A model generated the notes under the pieces. That model was not told where the DNA came from. It searched no databases and saw only the letters and a program-made list of their open reading frames with translations. Below, one piece after another: positions 45,623 to 50,348 of a stretch of DNA of 50,348 nt. Source of the DNA: Pseudomonadota bacterium (lineage in GTDB: Bacteria > Pseudomonadota > Gammaproteobacteria > Acidiferrobacterales > UBA6901). The translations under genes were made by a program, and so were the position numbers. The stretch covers positions 1 through 50,348 of the forward strand of contig DAHXOO010000020.1 of NCBI GenBank assembly GCA_027364845.1, in the 5' to 3' direction. The stretch's first letter is position 1. Each line of letters starts with the position of its first letter.

Positions 45623-46891
45623 TCAGGTGCTCGAGGAGCCCCGGTGCGCGCTAAGCAGTTTGACCGCGCGCAGCAATTGCGAATCCTTATTGTGACGAAA
45701 TTGTTTCGCGGTCATGCCGCGCTCAGCTTCCGGCTGCAAAGGACTGACGCCCGCAGGAAGCGACACGATGTAGTTCGGCGTGATGCCGTGATGCCAGAAG
45801 CTGCGGCCATGCGGAGTGAGCCATTCCTGAATCGCAAGCACGAGCGCCGAACCGTCGGAAAGCGGATATGCCTCCAGCACCGTGCCGGTACCGAAAGTGG
45901 TTTGTCCGATGAGACCGGCGCGTCCCGCGTCCCGCAGCGCACCGGCTACGATCTCTGCCGCGCTGGCGGTGCCGGAGTTCACCAATACTGCCATCGGCAA
46001 GGTAAATTTGGCTGTGCCGGATCGCACCGGAACACTGTGCACCTGACCACGAACGTTTCTTTCGAGCAGCACATTGCCATGTTTGAGAAACAGGCTTGCT
46101 GTATCGATTGCCTCGTCAAACAAGCCACCAGGGTCATTGCGCAGGTCAAGTATGACCGCGCTGGCACCCTGCGCTGTCGCGGCGTCCAGCGCCTTGGCGA
46201 GCGCTTTCGCCGTTCCCTTGCTGAACAGCGCAATGCGCACATGCGCGATGTGGGTTCCAGGCAACATATGCCAGGTCACGCTGCTCAGCCGGATGTGGGC
46301 CCGAACCAGATGAAACACGTGCACTTTCCCGGTCTTGGGGTTGCGGATTGTGAGTGACACGTGTGTTCCAGGTGGCCCCTTGATTTCCTCTACCACCTTG
46401 TTGATCGGTTGCCCGGAAATGCTTTTGCCGTCCACTTCGAGGATGACATCCCCGGCCTGAAGACCCGCTTTTTGTGCGGGCGAACCGTCAATCGGAGCCA
46501 CGATTACGAGCTGCCGGTCCTTGATCTGGACTTCCACGCCGATCCCGGCGAACTGTCCCTGCAGGGATTCGCGTTCTTCACGCACCATGCTTGGTGTGAG
46601 AAAGGTGCTGTGGCCAGTGTCACCCAGGGAATTGACCATGCCAGAGATGGCGCCATAGGCGATGCGGCGCGGCTTGACCGCGGAACGGTCGACATAGTGG
46701 TGCTGAATGGTATTCCACGCCTCGGCCATGAGCCGGAAATCCGGAACCGCCTTGGGGGGGATGGTGCATGCCTCGAGGATGTTGGCCACTGTGTGCCGAT
46801 CGGCCTCAATGCCCGTTACGATTCCGACCACGAAGGTCACGAGCAGGACAGCAACCAGCCGCAGCCGATGTGTGGATTGCCGTGGTGTCAT
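45623..46891 (-). CDS. S41 family C-terminal-processing peptidase, variant active site
   Basis: A 422-residue CtpA-type protein: N-terminal membrane or signal helix (10-27), PDZ domain about 105-195 (GIGVEVQIKD, GLQAGDVILEVDG), then the protease core with the nucleophile Ser310 in NSGTASAAEI. The catalytic Lys, normally in TFGKGSVQ, is replaced: TTFGTGTV puts Thr335 there. The following PLSDGSAL and EWLTPHGR are normal. So the Ser-Lys dyad is incomplete; it may use another residue or be inactive. It heads a possible two-gene unit with the MFS exporter. Confidence 0.88.
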   Translation of the reverse strand: MTPRQSTHRLRLVAVLLVTFVVGIVTGIEADRHTVANILEACTIPPKAVPDFRLMAEAWNTIQHHYVDRSAVKPRRIAYGAISGMVNSLGDTGHSTFLTPSMVREERESLQGQFAGIGVEVQIKDRQLVIVAPIDGSPAQKAGLQAGDVILEVDGKSISGQPINKVVEEIKGPPGTHVSLTIRNPKTGKVHVFHLVRAHIRLSSVTWHMLPGTHIAHVRIALFSKGTAKALAKALDAATAQGASAVILDLRNDPGGLFDEAIDTASLFLKHGNVLLERNVRGQVHSVPVRSGTAKFTLPMAVLVNSGTASAAEIVAGALRDAGRAGLIGQTTFGTGTVLEAYPLSDGSALVLAIQEWLTPHGRSFWHHGITPNYIVSLPAGVSPLQPEAERGMTAKQFRHNKDSQLLRAVKLLSAHRGSSST

Positions 46892-47564
46892 GTCTTCTTC
46901 TCTTTAACCCAAGGGGGCGTTCGGGTTCAGACTCGGTCTGTCCGAACGGGTGTCGCCAAAGCCCCGGCAATGCGTCTGCTGTCGCAATCGCGAAGCGCGA
47001 TCCCTGCGCCGGGCGCCGCTACTATACCCTAAAATGACAAGGGGCAAGCACCTGCCCGCAATCGTCAAGGTGCGGACGTTGTACCGTGGCAGGCTCCGGG
47101 CACATTGCAAAACAGGAACCATGCGGCCTGCGGTCTCTGTAGTACTGAAGTCGGTGCTATTGACACGCAGGAGATGACCGGTTCGGTGATGTGGAGAGCC
47201 GATCGCACCGAGAACCGGCAGAGCGCCATCTTTCGTGGCCGGAAAGGGGTAGCCAGACACAGGCAAGCGCATTGAAGGTCCGGGTGCGCGGGAAAGGGGC
47301 GGGAATTCGCAGTCCACGGCGTGCCGGCCGTCAGTCGAAGTCCCGGACCGGGTTAGGCTAAGGAGAAGAGTGATGCGATTGTCGCTCGGCGTTGCCGGGA
47401 CCGGCTGACCGGATCCGCATCACGGGTTTACTTCGACGGATGTATGCTTTTCCGGTGGGGAGGCTATATTTTGATTGAGACACCATCCAAAAAGATACGG
47501 AAAGACTGGCCACCTAACTGCTGGCAGGCTACGTAAGGCCCTTACTATAAATGACGGAAAACCG
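46892..47564. other. Spacer of 670 bp, no supported gene
   Basis: No protein pattern. On the minus strand TATAGT (47021-47026) with TTGCCC (47042-47047, spacing 15) is a weak sigma-70-like pair 130 bp upstream of the S41 protease start. Confidence 0.35.
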
Positions 47565-47987
47565 ATGAAGCCATTGACGCTACTCAACATTGACGCAGCG
47601 ATTCACTTGATTTTCGGCATCGTGCTGATGTTTTTCCCCCGCATCCTGATCGGCGCGCTCGGCATTCCCGCGCCGGGAACGGCATTCTACGCGAGTATTC
47701 TCGGCGCCGTGTTGACCGGGGTAGGGCTTGCCCTCCTTGCGGAGCGTTTTCGCGGGATATTCGGAATCCCCGGCCTTGGTTTCGGGGGTGCGATTTGCAT
47801 CAAGATCTGTGCTGGGGGCGTGTTGACCGCATGGCTTGTGCATGGGGGACTGCCGGTCCCCATGCACGGCGATCTGTTGCTGTGGCTTGTCGCCCTCGCA
47901 CTGCTTGGCTTGAGTGGTGCCGAATTCTGGGCTCAGTTGAAGCACAACCAGGATGGCGTGGACAGCCGGAACAGTGTGGTACCCTGA
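47565..47987 (+). CDS. Small integral membrane protein, unknown function
   Basis: A 140-residue protein with four predicted membrane helices (about 10-28, 40-60, 72-92, 103-124) and a polar C-terminal tail. It starts MKPLTLLNIDAAIHLIFG. I cannot name a family. The frame is open upstream to 47475, but the hydrophobic part and family-like start begin at ATG 47565; the ribosome site is weak (ACGGAAA). It is followed, on the same strand, by the secretion ATPase after about 120 bp. Confidence 0.7.
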   Translation: MKPLTLLNIDAAIHLIFGIVLMFFPRILIGALGIPAPGTAFYASILGAVLTGVGLALLAERFRGIFGIPGLGFGGAICIKICAGGVLTAWLVHGGLPVPMHGDLLLWLVALALLGLSGAEFWAQLKHNQDGVDSRNSVVP

Positions 47988-48108
47988 CGTATGCTGACGG
48001 GTGGTAGAAGCGGTGCGTGTGTTCGATTCCAACCGGCTGGCTTGATGTCCGGACAGGCGTCGGGTGCACTGGCACGATACGTTGCACCGCGACCGTAGGG
48101 GAGAGGCC

Positions 48109-49905
48109 TTGGACATCACGGGAAAGCGGAAGGCAAGGGACGCGGAACGTCATCTGACGCTCGGTGAAATCACCGCTGCGCTGGTGTCGGATGGCCTGCT
48201 GTCCGCCCAGGATGTGCAGGCTATTGGGCAAACGGGTCCGTCCAAGGACCGGGGGGACACCCACCCACTTGTCGTCATCGCCGGCAGGAACTTCAAGAGC
48301 GCAGGCAAGCCGCATAAGCCGCTCAGCCTGGAGTTCCTCACTTCATGGCTCGCCGACAGAAGTGGAATTCCATACCGTCGCATTGATCCGCTCAACATCG
48401 ATATCGCGTCGGTATCCAGCATCGTGTCCTATGCCTACGCGTCGCGGCAGAAAATTCTGCCGCTCTCGGTCAGCGTAGATGCGGTGGAATTTGCGACCTG
48501 TGAACCATATGTAACTTCCTGGATCGATGAGCTTGGCCGCCTGCTGCGCAAGCGAATCGTCCCGGTGATCGTGAACCCAGTCGACATCGTCCGATACCTC
48601 GACGAGTTCTACAGTCTCGCTCGGTCAGTAGCTCGGGCAACGAGCGATCCTGCAGCGTCGCACGACAGCGTCATAACAAATCTAGAACAACTCGTGGAGC
48701 TGGGTCGGCGCGGCCAGCTCGACGCCAACGACCACCACGTCGTGCGGATCGTGGACTGGCTTCTGCAATACGCTTTCGAGCAGCGCGCCAGCGACATCCA
48801 CCTCGAGCCACACCGCGACAAGGGTGACATCCGCTTCCGCATCGATGGCATGCTTCATCCGGTGTACCAGGTGCCGACGACGGTCATGAATGCGGTCATC
48901 AGTCGTATCAAGATTGTCGGCCGCATGGACGTGGCAGAGAAGCGCCGGCCTCAGGACGGCCGCCTGAAGACTCGCTGCAAGGACGGGGATGAGGTTGAGT
49001 TGCGGTTATCGACGATCCCCACTGCAAGCGGTGAAAAGATGGTCATGCGGATCTTTGATCCCAGCGTGCTGGTTCGTGGCTTCGCAGAACTCGGTTTCAG
49101 CGAGCACGATGCGCGTGCTTGGCAGTCCATGGTGCAGCAGCCGCACGGTATCGTGCTTGTGACAGGTCCGACGGGATCAGGCAAGACGACAACGCTTTAC
49201 TCGACCCTCAGGCAGATCGCCACCCCCGATGTGAATGTCTGTACCATCGAAGATCCGATTGAGATGGTCGAGTCCAGCTTCAACCAGATGCAGGTTCAGC
49301 ACAATATCGGGTTGGACTTTGCCGCGGCGGTGCGCGCGTTTCTCCGCCAAGACCCGGACATCATCATGATTGGCGAGATTCGCGATCACGAGACTGCCGA
49401 AATGGCGGTGCAAGCCGCGCTTACCGGACATCTCGTGCTGTCGACTCTGCATACCAACGATGCCCCGTCGGCGGTTACTCGCCTGCTTGAGATCGGCGTG
49501 CCAGCCTACCTGGTTCAGGCAACCCTCATCGGGGTCGTGGCACAGCGGCTGGTGCGCACGCTGTGTCCGCACTGCAAGGAGCAAGGGAGTCTGGATGCAG
49601 CGGCATGGGAGGCGCTGGTGCGACCGTGGAAGGTGCCGCCTCCGGCAGCGACATTTGCGTCCGTGGGTTGCCTGGAATGCCGTCGCACCGGCTACTTTGG
49701 GCGCACCGGGATCTACGAGATGCTGCCATTGTCGCCCGTACTGCGCAAGGCAATCGGGGCTGATACCGACATCGGCGAGTTGCGCGCCCGCGCCATCAAG
49801 GAGGGTATGCAGCCGCTGCGCCTTGACGGTGCGCGGAAGATCCATGCGGGACTGACGACGATCGACGAGGTAGTGAAAATCGCGCCGCCGCCGGAAGATC
49901 TTTAG
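48109..49905 (+). CDS. GspE/PilB-type secretion ATPase
   Basis: A type II secretion or type IV pilus assembly ATPase, 598 residues from the TTG at 48109. It has an N-terminal MshEN-like region (about 20-150), then the NTPase core: ASDIHLEPH, Walker A GPTGSGKTTT, Asp box TIEDPIE, Walker B-like FLRQDPDIIMIGEIRD, His box LSTLHTND, and a four-Cys zinc finger (CPHC...CLEC) with TGYFGRTGIYE. GGGGAGAGG ends 3 bases before TTG 48109 and favours it; a GTG 45 bases earlier (48064) lacks a site. No other pilus or secretion gene is in the window, so the pathway is unknown. Confidence 0.93.
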   Translation: MDITGKRKARDAERHLTLGEITAALVSDGLLSAQDVQAIGQTGPSKDRGDTHPLVVIAGRNFKSAGKPHKPLSLEFLTSWLADRSGIPYRRIDPLNIDIASVSSIVSYAYASRQKILPLSVSVDAVEFATCEPYVTSWIDELGRLLRKRIVPVIVNPVDIVRYLDEFYSLARSVARATSDPAASHDSVITNLEQLVELGRRGQLDANDHHVVRIVDWLLQYAFEQRASDIHLEPHRDKGDIRFRIDGMLHPVYQVPTTVMNAVISRIKIVGRMDVAEKRRPQDGRLKTRCKDGDEVELRLSTIPTASGEKMVMRIFDPSVLVRGFAELGFSEHDARAWQSMVQQPHGIVLVTGPTGSGKTTTLYSTLRQIATPDVNVCTIEDPIEMVESSFNQMQVQHNIGLDFAAAVRAFLRQDPDIIMIGEIRDHETAEMAVQAALTGHLVLSTLHTNDAPSAVTRLLEIGVPAYLVQATLIGVVAQRLVRTLCPHCKEQGSLDAAAWEALVRPWKVPPPAATFASVGCLECRRTGYFGRTGIYEMLPLSPVLRKAIGADTDIGELRARAIKEGMQPLRLDGARKIHAGLTTIDEVVKIAPPPEDL

Positions 49906-50348
49906 ATGCCGGTGGCGGGGAGTTCGACGCAAAGTTCGTCGAAGCTTCGCACTTGGCGGTGCGTGGCTTGCAGATCGGCAACGGCGTCACGCACGACCCA
50001 GGCAGTACCCATGTCGGCTGCACGCGCTGCGTCGAGTTCCTCTTTGACATCGGACAGGAACAGGAAATCGCGTGCCTCGATTCTGGTGATGTCCGCAATG
50101 TGCCGGTAGGACGCGGCTTCGCGCTTTGGACCAGTGCTGGTGTCAAAATAGCCGCCGAACAGAGGTGTCAGATCGCCGAACGCGGTATGGGCGAAGAGCA
50201 GCTTTTGGGCTGCCACCGAGCCCGAGGAAAACACGTACAAACGCAGGCCGGCGGAATGCCACGCGCGCAGCGCATGTATCGCGTCTTCGTAGACATGACC
50301 GGTGAACTGTCCAGACCTGTAGCCTTCTTCCCAGATCATTCCCTGCAG
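49902..50348 (-). CDS. mtnC: Enolase-phosphatase MtnC, 3' part
   Basis: MtnC (E1) converts diketo-methylthiopentyl phosphate to acireductone in methionine salvage. The visible 148 codons are the C-terminal two thirds: LQGMIWEEGYRSGQF at the window edge, GHVYEDAIHAL, YVFSSGSVAAQKLLF, FGDLTPLFGGYFDT, GPKREAASY and FLSDVKEELDAA, with HAD motifs II (SSGS), III (Lys) and IV (SD...). The frame continues off the window end, so the Met at 50339 is not the true start. The stop overlaps the stop region of the convergent secretion ATPase. Confidence 0.92.
   Translation of the reverse strand: MQGMIWEEGYRSGQFTGHVYEDAIHALRAWHSAGLRLYVFSSGSVAAQKLLFAHTAFGDLTPLFGGYFDTSTGPKREAASYRHIADITRIEARDFLFLSDVKEELDAARAADMGTAWVVRDAVADLQATHRQVRSFDELCVELPATGI

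Noticed and set aside
45960-45985. Thr in NSGTAS of the S41 protein taken as a missing nucleophile
   Set aside because: The nucleophile is the Ser after the Ala in G-T/S-A-S; it is present. Only the Lys is missing.
48010-48035. T-loop-like GTTCGATTCC
   Set aside because: Flanking bases do not pair as a T-stem and no other tRNA arm is present.

Overview
The window looks like chromosome of a sulfur- and probably iron-oxidising, autotrophic gammaproteobacterium, possibly an acidophile of the Acidiferrobacter type. That placement is inference. It rests on soxYZ at the left edge, a Tat-exported HiPIP, a diheme cytochrome c4 / SDR / bc1 operon in the order I recall for the petI operon of Acidithiobacillus ferrooxidans, and gammaproteobacterial gene orders such as smc-zipA-ligA and rnm-yciO-M50-trpS-scpA-scpB-rluB. 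No rRNA, tRNA, CRISPR array or prophage was seen.

Layout. 1-0.9 kb: soxY and soxZ, the thiosulfate-oxidation carrier. 1.0-2.3 kb: an orphan GGDEF-EAL protein. 2.5-4.5 kb: an unusual single reading frame that joins the queuosine enzyme QueF to an FGGY sugar kinase. 4.6-12.2 kb: smc, zipA, a decayed monooxygenase gene and ligA. 12.3-15.1 kb (minus): a peptidyl-prolyl isomerase lipoprotein, bolA, yciI, yciB and an unknown gene. 15.3-22.1 kb (plus): rnm, a membrane protein, yciO, an M50 protease, trpS, scpA, scpB and rluB; Smc and its partners ScpA/ScpB are thus both in the window. 22.4-27.5 kb: a GNAT enzyme, a quinone reductase, mobA, mlaA, a PEBP-family protein and a HIT protein.

27.7-33.6 kb (minus) is the respiratory region: cytochrome c4, SDR, Rieske protein, cytochrome b, cytochrome c1, then HiPIP. 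The intact operon lies between two pieces of another, decayed bc1 operon: the start of a Rieske gene upstream and the end of a cytochrome c1 gene downstream. The Rieske piece is cut by an IS66-type right end and split by a 164-bp element with 17-bp inverted ends and a TTCAT target duplication. This reads like replacement of one bc1 operon by another at the same locus. The intact cytochrome b has PPWY instead of PEWY in the Qo motif and cytochrome-b6-like histidine spacing in its fourth helix.

34-40 kb (minus): a DUF488 protein, an FAD-dependent oxidoreductase and a sigma-54 two-component pair. 41-43.9 kb (plus): gnd, a wrecked zwf, pgl, a tiny glycine-rich membrane protein and a TusA-like sulfur carrier. 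Loss of zwf would break the oxidative pentose phosphate route unless another copy exists. 43.9-50.3 kb: an MFS exporter, an S41 protease lacking the usual catalytic lysine, a small membrane protein, a lone GspE/PilB-type ATPase and the 3' part of mtnC, cut by the window end.

Several spacers of 300-1,150 bp hold no gene I can support, and base composition was not computed.
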